A stretch of 64,000 nucleotides of DNA from Streptomyces sp. P3 (GTDB lineage Bacteria; Actinomycetota; Actinomycetes; Streptomycetales; Streptomycetaceae): NCBI GenBank assembly GCA_016893485.2, contig JAFEKX020000001.1, forward strand, positions 2,728,001-2,792,000. Reading direction: 5' to 3'. Within the stretch, counting starts at the first letter, position 1. The number at the start of each line of letters is the position of its first letter. The notes beneath the pieces are model-generated. The model was not told the DNA's origin and searched no databases. It was given only the letters and a program-made list of their open reading frames with translations. The position numbers and the translations under genes were made by a program. Below are positions 1-9,434 of the stretch, piece by piece.

Positions 1-308
1 CGGAGTGTGCGGGGCGAACGGGGTTGGTCCACCACGTGACTTGGCTGAGCGGGGGAAGATCACCCCGACGGGGGTGGGGGGTGAGGCGTGACGGGGTGGG
101 GCGGGGCGCGGGGTGACGGGGTGAGGTGATGGAGAGGCAGTGCGACGTGGCGAGGTGGGGTTGCGACGGGGCGCGGAGCGGCAGGGGTGCGGTGTGGCGG
201 GGGTGCGTCGGGGTGAGTGCGAGTTGCGAGTTGGGTGCGGTGTGACGGGAACGCGGCGCGGTAGGGGGTGCCAGGATCTGTCGTCTCGCGGGTGCTGCGC
301 CGTCGTGG
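1..308. other. gene-free stretch at left edge
   Basis: This G-rich stretch has open frames on both strands but none has a plausible start, Streptomyces-like third-position bias or family resemblance. It carries scattered short repeats of the GGGGTGAGG/GTGACGGGG type. I see no gene in it. Confidence 0.5.
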
Positions 309-388
309 CTGGTCGCGCAGTTCCCCCGCGCCCCTTGGGGCCGGACCAGCAGAGGCGCCTTTAAGGGGCGCGGGAACTGCGCGACCAG
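309..388. repeat. intergenic inverted repeat element
   Basis: The left arm (about 309-336) reads CTGGTCGCGCAGTTCC... and its reverse complement returns at about 362-388 (...GGAACTGCGCGACCAG). The two differ mainly in the length of one C run. The arms enclose about 25 bases. The motif GGAACTGCGCGACCAGCC recurs at about 34590 in this window and is a very common intergenic element of Streptomyces. It may act as a transcript-end hairpin for the minus-strand racemase gene. Confidence 0.75.
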
Positions 389-400
389 CCCCCACGCACC

Positions 401-580
401 CGCACTCCGAACTCAACCCAACAGCCCCGACCACCCCACACCCACCCGCACTCCGAACCCACCCCAACAGCCCCGACCACCCCACACCCACCCGCACCCT
501 GAACCCACCCCAACAACTCCGACCACCCCACACCCACCCGCACTCCAAACCCACCCCAACAACTCCGACCACCCCCGCCC
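401..580. repeat. 46-bp tandem repeat, about 3.9 copies
   Basis: Copies begin at 401, 447, 493 and 539, each starting CGCACTCC or a close variant and containing CCAACAGCCCCGACC or CCAACAACTCCGACC. The period of 46 is not a multiple of three, so this is not a repeated peptide. It directly follows the inverted repeat element and lies just beyond the 3' end of the minus-strand racemase gene. Confidence 0.85.
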
Positions 581-599
581 CCTTCAACGCCCCCACCCT

Positions 600-1294
600 C
601 CTCTTAACCACCGGCCTCGCGAAACTCCCCGCTCGGCTCGTCGTCAGGCCGAGCCCCACCAACGACTCCGCCAACTTCACCCCCGCTCCCACCCCGTCCA
701 CCACAGGAAGACCCAGCTTCTCCCCACCACCCGCTGCAACCCCGTCATGCCGGCACACCCCAGGACCAAGACCTCCGCCCCCGCCGCACACACCCGCTCC
801 GCCGCCGCGAGAAACGCCGCCTGCGTGCGGGCCTCGTCGCCACCCAGGTCGAGGACGCTCAGACCCGTACCCACGACCCCCGCGCAGTTGCGACCGACCC
901 CGGCCAGCTCAAGGCTGTCCTCGATCTGGCCGCAGGACCGTTCCAGCGTGGTGACGACCCCGTACCGCCGCCCCAGCAGACACGCCAGGTGGGCCGCCGC
1001 CTCGGTGATGTCGACGACCGGTACGTCCACCAACTCCCGGACGCCCTCCCGCCCGTGCTCCCCGAAGCCGGCCATGACGACGGCGTCGTAGGCCGGACCG
1101 TCGTACGTGCGCAGCAGGTCCATGACCGCCGCCGCGGAGAGGTAGCTGTCGAGCCACCCCTCCGCCGACTCGGGACCCCACGCGGGGGTCAGCCCGGTCA
1201 CGGTGGTGCCCGGGCCTGCGGCGGCCCGGGCACCTCGTACGATCTCCTCGGTCATCTCCTGCGTGGTGTTGCAGTTGGTGACGACGATGCGCAC
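600..1294 (-). CDS. Asp/Glu/hydantoin racemase family protein (frameshifted)
   Basis: It resembles hydantoin and allantoin racemases, cofactor-independent enzymes that use two cysteines. The GTG start at 1294 is chosen because GGAGG lies 10 nt upstream and the protein then begins RIVVTNCNTT like the family. The second catalytic motif GCAGM is present. At the first motif it reads AGFGEHG where family members have ACFGDPG, so residue 76 is Gly instead of Cys. A frame break near 720 moves the C-terminus (GLPVVDGVGAGVKLAESL) to another frame; the true end, near 600, is uncertain. It starts 6 bp after the permease stop, so the two are one operon. Confidence 0.75.
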
Positions 1295-1299
1295 TCCGC

Positions 1300-2772
1300 T
1301 CAGACCTCCACCGGCTCGGGGACGGGCTCGGCCGACGCCCGCTCGGAGCGGCAGATCAGGACGTACAGTCCCGCGCCCAGCGCCGTACCGATGAACCACG
1401 AGTACGGGGCCACGTCACTGAACGTCTTCACCAGCGCCAGCACCGCCGCGACCGCCGCCGAGGGCAGGAACGCCCACAGGGCCTTGGGGTTGACGCCCTT
1501 GCGGTAGTAGTAGCGGGAGCCGGGGTCGCGTCGAAGAGCTCCTGCACGTCGACCCGGCCGCGCTTGACCCAGTAGTAGTCGACCATGATCACTCCGAACA
1601 GCGGGCCCAGGAACGCGCCGAGGCCGCCGAGGAAGTAGTTGACGACCGTGGGGTTGGAGAAGAGGTTCCAGGGGGTGACCACCAGCGCGGCGACCGTGCT
1701 GATCATGCCGCCGATCCTGAACGTGATCTTCTGCGGCCAGACGTTGGCCAGGTCGTACGCCGGGGACACGAAGTTGGCGACGATGTTGACGCCCATGGTG
1801 GCGACGGCGAACGTGAGCGCGCCCAGCACCATCACCCAGGTGTTGCCGACCTTGGCCACCAACTCGGCCGGGTCGGTGATGGCTTGGCCCCAGACCTCCA
1901 GCGAGCCGGCCGTCACGATCACCGAAACGACCACGAACGCCGTGGAGTTGATGGGCAGACCCCAGAAGTTGCCGCGGCGGACCGTCTTGTAGTCCGGCGC
2001 GAAGCGGGAGAAGTCGCAGAAGTTGAGCATCAGCGTGCCGTACGTCGCGAGGATCAGCCCGATCGCGCCGAACCACTGCCGCCACTGCTCGCCGAACGAG
2101 ACCGGGTGCGGGGTGGACGTGAGGGAGATCGACCAACCTGCCTTCGCCAGCACCCAGATGGCCAACGTGATCATCACCAGCCAGATCGCGGGACCGCAGA
2201 AGTCCTGGAACTTCCGTACGGATTCCATGCCCTGACTGATGATCACCGCCTGGATCAGCCACAGCGACACGAAGGAGACCCAGCCGAGGGCGTCAAGTCC
2301 CAGGAAGGAGTGGTGAGTCCAGGATTCCAGGCCCGGCCACGCGGCCAGCAGCATCACGTTGACGGCGACGGACGCGAGGTAGGTCTGGATGCCGTACCAC
2401 ATGATGGCGATCACGGCCCGGATGAGGGCGGGGATGTTGGCGCCCCAGACGCCGAAGCTGATGCGGCTGACGACCGGGAACGGGACGCCGTGCGCCTGCC
2501 CGATCCTCCCCATCCAGTTCATGCCGACGTAGATGAGCACGAAGCCGACGAGCAGGGAGGTGAGAGACCTGCCAGACGTTCATGCCGAGGACCAACAGGC
2601 CTGCGGCGAACGTGTAGTTGCCGAGGTTGTGGACGTCGGACATCCACATGGCGAAGAGGTCGAAGACCTTCCAGTTCCGCTTGTCGGCGGGGGCGAGGTC
2701 TTCGTTGGTGAGCCGGGGATCGGGGACGAACGCTGGTGTGCCGGTGGCTTCGGCACGGTCGGCGAGGGACAC
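1300..2772 (-). CDS. NCS1 family allantoin/hydantoin/cytosine permease (frameshifted)
   Basis: This is a roughly 490-residue membrane transporter of the nucleobase:cation symporter-1 family, which imports purines, allantoin or hydantoins. The N-terminal NEDLAPADKRNWKVFDLFAM and the segment NFVSPAYDLANVWP are typical of the allantoin/hydantoin branch. Many hydrophobic helices are visible. Two frame breaks exist, near 2565 and at the GGGG run 1522-1525, where one more G restores FDATPGSRYYYRKG. The product probably feeds the racemase next door. The GntR-type palindrome at 2809-2824 lies 37 bp upstream of its start, so the divergent regulator likely controls it. Confidence 0.88.
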
Positions 2773-2808
2773 GGGGCCTCCAGGGCGAGGGGACGGAAGG
2801 CAGCGACC

Positions 2809-2824
2809 GTTTGGTATACCAAAC
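2809..2824. promoter_or_regulatory. GntR/FadR-type operator palindrome
   Basis: GTTTGGTATACCAAAC is a perfect 16-bp palindrome in the gap between the divergent permease and GntR genes. Its core fits the FadR-subfamily pattern tnGTnnnACna. It can serve both promoters. Binding by the adjacent regulator is inferred. Confidence 0.8.
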
Positions 2825-2914
2825 TGCGGTCATGGTCCCGCCGTCAAGCGTTCCGACCGATGTCACGATTGTTAACGCTCGGTAAAAGACCCCGGAGTCG
2901 GCGAAGATTGCTCC

Positions 2915-3577
2915 ATGAGCTCCATGACGAAGATCGAACCCCTGGGCGCGGTCCGCGAACGCGTCCTGGCGAACCTGCGCCAGGAGATCATCGCGGGCCG
3001 CCTCGGACCGGGCGACCGGCTGGTCGAGCGCGAGCTCGCCGAGCGGTTCGGTGTCTCCCGGGTGCCGGTCCGCGAGGCGATCCGCGCACTGGTCGCCGAG
3101 GGGTTCGTCCACTTCGAGACCCCGCGCCGCGCGGTCGTACGCCCTCTCACCCCGAACGACGTGCAGGAACTCTTCGAACTGCGCGAGGCCCTCGAGGTCT
3201 ACGCCGCCGGACTCGCCGCGTCCCGCGCGACCACGGAGGAGCTGGCCGAGGTGGCGGAACTCCTCGACCGGGCAGCCGCCGCGACCGAGGCGGGCGACGC
3301 CGAGGTGATCACGGACATCAACAGCCGCCTGCACGACAGCATCGTGACGATGGCGGGCAACACGCTCCTGACCGCCGCCCTGGAACCCGTCGCGGGCCGA
3401 CTGCGCTGGATGACCCGGCGGAACGAGGAGTGGCCCCAACTCCTCGTGGAACACCGCGAGTTGTACGAGGCGATCGCCTCCGGCGACCCGGACCGCGCCC
3501 GCGCGCACGCACTGGCCCACGTACGGACCAACTACCGTTCCACGGTCCGGCATCTGTTCGGGGACGCGCAGTCGTAG
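2915..3577 (+). CDS. GntR family transcriptional regulator, FadR subfamily
   Basis: This intact 220-residue regulator has an N-terminal winged helix (residues 10-75, with LVERELAERFGVSRVPVREA) and an all-alpha FCD ligand-binding domain (about 85-210). The ATG at 2915 is used; a second ATG lies three codons in. It is divergent from the hydantoin permease and racemase. With the palindrome between them, it is probably the local repressor responding to a purine or hydantoin catabolite. The ligand cannot be read from the sequence. Confidence 0.9.
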   Translation: MSSMTKIEPLGAVRERVLANLRQEIIAGRLGPGDRLVERELAERFGVSRVPVREAIRALVAEGFVHFETPRRAVVRPLTPNDVQELFELREALEVYAAGLAASRATTEELAEVAELLDRAAAATEAGDAEVITDINSRLHDSIVTMAGNTLLTAALEPVAGRLRWMTRRNEEWPQLLVEHRELYEAIASGDPDRARAHALAHVRTNYRSTVRHLFGDAQS

Positions 3578-3595
3578 GCAGGCAAGGGGAGTGAC

Positions 3596-5053
3596 ATGGT
3601 CAGCAGACGTGGCCTGTTGGGCGGAGCCGCCGCCTTGGTGGGGGTCGGGACGGTGGCCGACGCGGGGGTGGCCAGGGCGGACGAGGCACTGGACACCCGT
3701 TCACGCCGGTCGGCACCCCCATCTGGCCCAGGCCGAGCAACTGGTCGGCTACCAGCGGCTGTTGGCGGCCGGGTATCTGACGGACGGGCTGGTCGGGCAC
3801 TGGGCGCTGGACGGCTCGGGCGCGGACCGTTCCGGCCGCGAGCATCCCGTCACGCTCGGCTGCGGCGCGAGCTGGACGGCGCTGCGCGCGGGCGGCGAGC
3901 TGAGTCTCGACGGAACGTCCGGGGCGTACGCCGCCACGGACTCCGTCCTGGACACGACAGCCCCCTTCACCGTCTCCGCGTGGGTGCGCCTGGCCTCCGA
4001 CGCCGACCCGGGCACCATGTACACGGCGGTGAGTCAGGACGGCGCCACCACCAGCCGCTTCCTCCTCCAGTACGACAACACCGTCTCCACCTGGGCCTTC
4101 AAGGTCCGCAGCGAGGACCAGACGACCAAGGTGTCCGCCGTCGCCACCTCACCGGCCGGTCTCGGCAGCTGGACCCACCTGACCGGAGTCTGGGACGGCA
4201 CACAGATCCGGCTGTACGTCGACGGTCAGTTGCGGGGCAGCGCGGCCACCACCCTGTCCTGGGCCGCGCCCGGCGGCTTCTCCATCGGCCGGGCCCGCTT
4301 CGACGGCGCGCCCGTCAACCGCTTCAAAGGCGCGATCGACGACGTGCGGACCTACGCCCGCGCCCTGACCGCCGACGAGATCGCCCTGGTCAGCGGCCGT
4401 ACGGCCCGCCAGAACAACGTGTATCTGACCGGCTCGGCCGCCACCCTCACCTGGGGCACGCCCGACGACCCGGCGAGCTGGGTGGCCCGCGCCCGCTGCG
4501 CGTCCTTCGTCACCGGCGTCCTCAGGCACACCTACGGCTGGGCGGGCGACGACTACTTCCTCCAGTACTTCCAGGAGAAGGCCCCGAGGCCGCCGACTAC
4601 TGCGCCGCCTTCCTGAACGGCACCGCCGGCCCCCGCTTCCGGCGCGTCCGCAAGGTCGCCGACCTCCGGCCGGGCGACATCGTCGCCGTCGACTACAGCG
4701 GCAGCGACCCCGACAACACCGGCCACGTCGTCATGGTCCGTGAGGTCAAGGGCGTCTTCACCGGCACCGCAGACTTCCCCGGCGAGACCCAGTACGCCGT
4801 CGAGATCGTCGACTGCACCTCCGACCCGCACGGCGTCTACGCCCTGACCAACTACCCCACGTACCCCGACACACGGATGGTCGGCGATGTCGCAGGCGAG
4901 AACCTCCAGGGTGTCGGCATCGGCCACATGATGTTCTACGCCTCCGACGCGACCGGCGAGTTCTCGCGATACCGGTGGAGCGTCAACTCCGCGAAGAGCA
5001 CCGGTACTTACGACGTGACGGCCCGGCCGGTGGCGGCGGCCCGGGTCTCCTGA
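3596..5053 (+). CDS. secreted LamG domain protein with CHAP-like C-terminus (frameshifted)
   Basis: The start at 3596 follows GGGGAG. The N-terminus (SRRGLLGGAAALVGVG) is a Tat-type signal peptide. A concanavalin-A/LamG jellyroll follows (APFTVSAWVRL, GSWTHLTGVWDG, IRLYVDGQLRG, FKGAIDDVRTYARAL). The C-terminal third has a Cys segment (RARCASFVTGVL) and GHVVMV, suggesting a CHAP- or NlpC-like papain-fold hydrolase, though I am not sure of catalysis. Frame breaks lie near 3710 and at CCCC 4582-4585, where one extra C gives KAPEAADYC. It probably acts outside the cell on a polysaccharide or the wall. Confidence 0.72.
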   Translation: MVSRRGLLGGAAALVGVGTVADAGVARADEALDTRSRRSAPPSGPGRATGRLPAAVGGRVSDGRAGRALGAGRLGRGPFRPRASRHARLRRELDGAARGRRAESRRNVRGVRRHGLRPGHDSPLHRLRVGAPGLRRRPGHHVHGGESGRRHHQPLPPPVRQHRLHLGLQGPQRGPDDQGVRRRHLTGRSRQLDPPDRSLGRHTDPAVRRRSVAGQRGHHPVLGRARRLLHRPGPLRRRARQPLQRRDRRRADLRPRPDRRRDRPGQRPYGPPEQRVSDRLGRHPHLGHARRPGELGGPRPLRVLRHRRPQAHLRLGGRRLLPPVLPGEGPEAADYCAAFLNGTAGPRFRRVRKVADLRPGDIVAVDYSGSDPDNTGHVVMVREVKGVFTGTADFPGETQYAVEIVDCTSDPHGVYALTNYPTYPDTRMVGDVAGENLQGVGIGHMMFYASDATGEFSRYRWSVNSAKSTGTYDVTARPVAAARVS

Positions 5054-5072
5054 GACGCCGGGCCGGGGAGGG

Positions 5073-6034
5073 TCAGCGGCGGGCGTACCTGTCCGTCGCC
5101 GCCACCACCGCTTCGGCGATACCGGGCGCGCTCGCGTTGTGCCCGGCCTCGTCCACGAGCGTCAACTCGCTGCCGGGCCAGGCGTGATGGAGCCGCCAGA
5201 CGACACCGGTCAGGTTGCCGAGGTCGAGGCTGCCCTGGACGAGGGTGCCGGGGATGCCTTTGAGGAGGTGCGCGTCCCGCAGGACGACACCTTCCTCGTT
5301 GCCCTCCCCAGGAAGTGGTCGTTGCCGAAGTAGTGCGTGACGGTCCGCGCGAAGCACATCCTGAACTCCGGGTCCTCGTAACGGGTTTCGGAGCGCGGCG
5401 GGGCCGGGACGATCGCCGTCTCCCAGTCGGTCCAGGCACGCGCGGCCCGCTCCCGCACCACCCGGTCGGACGACTCGATCAGCCGGTTGTAGGCGGCGGC
5501 GAGGTTCCCTTCCCTTTCCGTGGGCGGGAGTTCGGCGACGAACGCCTCGAAGGCCTCCGGGAAGAGCTTTCCAAGTCCCCTGGCCAGCAGGGCCACTTCG
5601 GGGTTCGACCCGGTGGCGACGCACGTCAGCACCAGCTCCGACACCGCACCGGGATGCGTCTGCGCGTACCGCAGCCCGAGCACCGAGCCCCACGAAGCGC
5701 CCCACACCAGCCACCGTTCGATCGCCAACTCCCGCCGCAGCAGCTCCAGATCGGCGATGAGGTGAGCCGTGGTGTTCACGCTCATGTCGGTGTCGTAGGC
5801 GCTCGCGTGCGGGGTGGACCGTCCGCACCCGCGCTGGTCGAGCAGCACGATCCGGTAGGCGGCGGGGTCGAAGTACCGCCGGGGGTACGGCGAACAGCCC
5901 GACCCCGGCCCGCCGTGCAGCACGAGGGCGGGCTTCCCGTGCGGGTTCCCACACGTCTCCCAGTAGACACGGTTGCCGTCCCCGACCTCGAGCATGCCGT
6001 GGTCGTACGGTTCGATCTCCGGATACAGGCCCAT
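5073..6034 (-). CDS. pip: proline iminopeptidase (frameshifted)
   Basis: This is an alpha/beta hydrolase of about 320 residues (peptidase family S33), which releases N-terminal proline from peptides in the cytoplasm. Visible features are the HGGPGSGCSP oxyanion region, DQRGCGRSTPH, the nucleophile elbow GASWGS, and a C-terminal DEAGHNAS with the catalytic His. A single break at CCCC 5306-5309 separates the last 80 residues; one more base restores DHFLGEGNEEGVVLRDAHLL. The start ATG at 6034 gives the normal family N-terminus. Confidence 0.9.
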
Positions 6035-6094
6035 CCGACGACCCTAACCTCGCTACGATCCCGGCGCCTTGACCTCGCCACGGCTCCGGCCTCG

Positions 6095-6787
6095 CTACGG
6101 CGTCGTCGCCAGCCCCGCCGCCCCGGCCGCCGTGCGCAGCACGTCCCGCAGCATCGCCGGGGTGAGTTTCCCGGTGAAGGTGTTGCGCTGGCTGACGTGG
6201 AAGCAGCCGAAGAGGTCGATGCCGCCGAGGAGACCCGGGCGCCGTGCCCGAACACGGGCCGTGGGCGCGGGACTTGCCAGCCCGCCGCCGTGAACGCGGG
6301 CAGCGCGGCCTGCCAGCCGAAGGCGCCGAGCACGATCACGGCCTTCAACGTCGGCCGCAGCAGGGTGAGTTCCTCGACGAGCCAGGAACGACAGGTGTCG
6401 CGCTCCTCCGGGGTGGGCTTGTTGGCGGGCGGGGGCGCAGCGTACCGGCGAGGTGATGCGGACGCCGTACAGCTCCAGGCCGTCGTCGGCGCTCACGGCG
6501 GTCGGCTGCGAGGCGAGCCCGACGTCGTAGAGGGCCTCGTACAGGACGTCGCCGGAACGGTCGCCGGTGAACATGCGGCCGGTGCGGTTGGCGCCGTGCG
6601 CGGCCGGGGCCAGGCCGATGATCAGGAGCGGCGCGTCGGCGGGGCCGAAGCCGGGGACCGGGCGACCCCAGTACGTCCAGTCGGCGAAGGCGGCCCGCTT
6701 GGTACGGGCGACCTCCTCGCGCCAGGCGACCAGGCGGGGGCAGGCCCGGCAGCCGGTGATCCGCTGGTCGAGGTCGGACAGGTTCAT
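6095..6787 (-). CDS. uracil-DNA glycosylase, family 5 (UdgB; frameshifted)
   Basis: It removes uracil and related deaminated bases from DNA. The N-terminal CRACPRL pair and the later RCAP and DTC cysteines match the 4Fe-4S ligands of the family. Motif A reads GLAPAAHGANRTGRMFTGD and motif B HVSQRNTFTGKLT, both typical of UDGb. The middle is displaced into another frame between about 6435 and 6235, with KAVIVLGAFGWQAALPAF, and then returns. The first break is in a C-rich run after RCAP. It is a single gene between pip and the YfcC transporter. Confidence 0.88.
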   Translation of the reverse strand: MNLSDLDQRITGCRACPRLVAWREEVARTKRAAFADWTYWGRPVPGFGPADAPLLIIGLAPAAHGANRTGRMFTGDRSGDVLYEALYDVGLASQPTAVSADDGLELYGVRITSPVRCAPARQQAHPGGARHLSFLARRGTHPAAADVEGRDRARRLRLAGRAARVHGGGLASPAPTARVRARRPGLLGGIDLFGCFHVSQRNTFTGKLTPAMLRDVLRTAAGAAGLATTP

Positions 6788-6821
6788 GCCGCCACCGTAT
6801 GCGTCCCCGCTCCGTCCGGGC

Positions 6822-8347
6822 TCAGGTGAAGACCGCGCCGAACGCCACGAACCCGCAGATCATCAGGAACAGCAGCACCAGCAACGGCCAGACGAACCGC
6901 AGGTACTTGTCGTAACCGACCTTCGCCAGCGCCACCCCGCCGATGGTGACGGCCGTCGTCGGCACCCACAGGTTCATCCAGCCGCTCGCGGCCTGCCAGG
7001 CGGTGACGACGACCGCGCGGGAAACCCCGGCGAAGTCGGCGAGCGGGGCGAGGATCGGCATGGCGAGGGTCGCGTGGCCGGAGGTGGAGGGGATCAGGAA
7101 GGCCAACGGCAGGTTCACGACGAAGACGATGATCGCGAAGACGCCGGACGAGGTGCCCTTCACGATGCCCTCGATGGAGTGCAGCACGGTGTCCGTGATC
7201 TTCGAGTTGTTCATGATGACGGTGACCCCGCGCGCCAGCACGATCACCAGCGCCGGCGAGATGAAGTCGGCGGCCCCCTGGATGATCATCGAGCTGAGCT
7301 TCTGCTCCCCCAGCCGCGCCACCAGCCCGATCAGCACCGCCGCGCACAGGAACAGCGCCGCCAACTGCGGGAAGGACCAGCCGAGTTCGAAGCCGTACGG
7401 CTTGGCGTCCGCGTCGCCGGTGAGCGCGCTCGCCCAGGGCACCACCGAGAAGATCATGAAGGCGAAGACCAGGCCCATGGTCACCAGGACCGCCTTGTGC
7501 AGCCTGGTCAGTTCGGGTTCCTCGGCCTCCGAGCCGGCGTCATGGTCCCGGTCGCCGGGCAGGAACCGGTGAGCGACCGCTCCGGGTCTCGCCGCACCCG
7601 GCGCGCGTACCGGATGACGTACGCCACCGTCACCGCCGTCAGCACCACCCACATCACGAACCGCAGCACGATGCCGTCGCCGAGCGAGATGTCCGCGGCG
7701 GAGGAGGCGACGCCGGTCGCGAAGGGGTTCACCGTCGAGCAGAGCACGCCGATCCCGGCGCCGAGGATGATGGTGCCGACGGCGACCATCCGGTCGTAGC
7801 CGAGTGCCAGCATCAGCGGCACGATCAGACCGTAGAAACCGAGGGTCTCCTCGGCGAAGCCCTCGACCGTGCCGAGGACCGAGAAGACCACCATGATCCC
7901 GGCGATGAGCAGCGCGCCGCGCTCGCGCAGCCGGTGGGCGAGCCGGCCGATGCCCCGGTCGAGGGCGCCGGTCGCGAACACCACGGTGATGAACGCCCCG
8001 ATGGCGAGCACGAACAGGAACACGCCCGCGCTGCCGTACAGTTCACCGGCCAGATCGGGGCCGACCTGGCCGGTCTTCTGGTCCTGGATGCCGTAGAGAC
8101 CGTTGACGGGCGCGAGGAACAGGTCGTTCAGCCGGTCGACGAAACTCTGGCCGGAGTCGACGCGGTGGTACGTCCCCTGGATCGGGGCGCCCGCGTCGTT
8201 CCGGTCGTAGAGCCCCGACGGGATGAGGAACGCGAGCAGCCACACGGCGATCGTGACGATCGCGAGGACGGTCAGCGCGCTGGGGAAGGTGAACTTCGGC
8301 TTGTGCGGCGGCTGTTCGGTGGTCTGCGGGGTGTCGGTGGTGCTCAT
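6822..8347 (-). CDS. YfcC/DcuC-like integral membrane transporter (frameshifted)
   Basis: This roughly 508-residue polytopic protein resembles the YfcC family of C4-dicarboxylate or basic amino acid carriers. Recognisable segments are WLLAFLIPSGLYDR near the N-terminus, GTVEGFAEETLGFYGLIVPL, VGTIILGAGIGVLCSTVNPF and FLIPSTSGHATLAMPILAPL. One break near 7555 joins the halves (RSLTGSCPATG to EAEEPELTRLHKAV). Its ATG overlaps the TGA of the small upstream ORF (ATGA), so translation is probably coupled. The substrate is unknown. Confidence 0.82.
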
Positions 8348-8529
8348 CCGGCCGTCACCGTCCCGCCCCGGCTCCGGAGGTCTGCCGCACGCTCCTCGAC
8401 GAACGCGCCCATCGCCACGGCCGTGTTCCGCAGCTCCGAGAACAGCGCCCGCTCGTTCGGCGCGGGCAGATTGCACATGCTGTCCTGCGCGCCGAACGAC
8501 GCGTCGGCCTTCGCCGCCCTGTCCTCCAC
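8344..8529 (-). CDS. 61-residue hypothetical protein coupled to the transporter
   Basis: A GTG at 8529 with GAGGGG about 5 nt upstream opens a short frame ending in TGA at 8344, overlapping the transporter ATG by the ATGA arrangement. Third codon positions are almost all G or C. The middle reads NLPAPNERALFSELRNTAV and the C-terminus FVEERAADLRSR, probably helical. I do not recognise a family. It could be an accessory subunit, a leader cistron, or the tail of a longer gene broken upstream. Confidence 0.5.
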   Translation of the reverse strand: MEDRAAKADASFGAQDSMCNLPAPNERALFSELRNTAVAMGAFVEERAADLRSRGGTVTAG

Positions 8530-8746
8530 GTCCGACCCCTCGCTCGTACGGCCGCCACGGCCCCGATGACTCCGACGACCGCTACGACCTCTACGACCTC
8601 GGAAGACAGCCTCTGCGGTACGGCGAGGGGGTGCATCCGGGGTGACCCAGCGGGGTGCCGGCCACGGACCGCAGCGGGCCTGCACGGCCAGGTCGGGGGC
8701 CGAAATCCGCCGGAGCCGACCGAAGGGAGGCACTAAAGTCGGGACC

Positions 8747-9355
8747 ATGGCTTCCGAGGCAATGGACGACACCGGCGAGGACGACGGAACCGGCACGTCC
8801 GCTGCCGTGTCCGGCACCCGGCCCGCCGCAGAGCCCGACAGCGACGCCGTGGCCGCCGCCAAGGCCGCCGGGCCCTCGAACGGCGGGAGCGTCCGCGTCG
8901 ACAGCTGGATCTGGTCCGTCCGCCTGGTCAAGACCCGCTCCATGGGCGCCGCCGCCTGCAAGGGCGGCCACGTCCGCGTCAACGGCGAGCGCGTGAAGCC
9001 CGCGCACTCCGTCCACGTCGGCGACGAGGTGCGCCTCCGCCACGAGGGCCACGAACGCGTCGTCATCGTCAAGCAGGTCATCCGCAAACGGGTCGGCGCC
9101 CCCGTCGCCGTGCAGTGCTACGTGGACAACTCCCCGCCGCCCCCGCCCCGCGAGGCCGTCGCCCCGGCCGGCATCCGCGACCGCGGCACCGGCCGCCCCA
9201 CCAAGCGCGACCGGCGCGACATGGAACGCCTGCGCGGCTTCCCCGGCGCCGATCCCGACACCGCTCCCGATCCCCACAAGGACCGGGACCGCGACCGGAA
9301 CCGGGACACCCGCCGCGACTCACGCCGGAGCACCCACCGCGACACGCAACGGTGA
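8747..9355 (+). CDS. S4 domain RNA-binding protein (HslR/Hsp15-like)
   Basis: This intact protein of about 202 residues has an acidic, Ala-rich N-terminus, then an S4 domain at about residues 50-110 (VRVDSWIWSVRLVKTRS, HVRVNGERVKPAHSVHVGD), and a very basic, Asp/Arg-rich tail. Hsp15-type S4 proteins bind rRNA or stalled 50S subunits. The start is placed at ATG 8747; GAAGGGAGG lies upstream at a rather long spacing. It converges with the DoxX gene. Confidence 0.85.
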   Translation: MASEAMDDTGEDDGTGTSAAVSGTRPAAEPDSDAVAAAKAAGPSNGGSVRVDSWIWSVRLVKTRSMGAAACKGGHVRVNGERVKPAHSVHVGDEVRLRHEGHERVVIVKQVIRKRVGAPVAVQCYVDNSPPPPPREAVAPAGIRDRGTGRPTKRDRRDMERLRGFPGADPDTAPDPHKDRDRDRNRDTRRDSRRSTHRDTQR

Positions 9356-9434
9356 CATCCGGCCCGGGCCCCTCGGCCCACCGGATGCCACCGCCGCCCT
9401 GCGCTCAGCCGTAGCCGTGGCTGTACGGCACGGG

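Noticed and set aside
401..580. CRISPR array
   Set aside because: The 46-bp units are contiguous with no variable spacers and no cas genes are in the window.
60..791. Long minus-strand ORF at the left edge
   Set aside because: Its first part holds the displaced C-terminus of the racemase; the rest reads through the 46-bp repeat, whose period is not a multiple of three.
1300..2772. True pseudogene status for the permease and other broken genes
   Set aside because: Single-base repairs in homopolymers restore family sequence, and essential genes show the same damage, so sequencing error is more likely.
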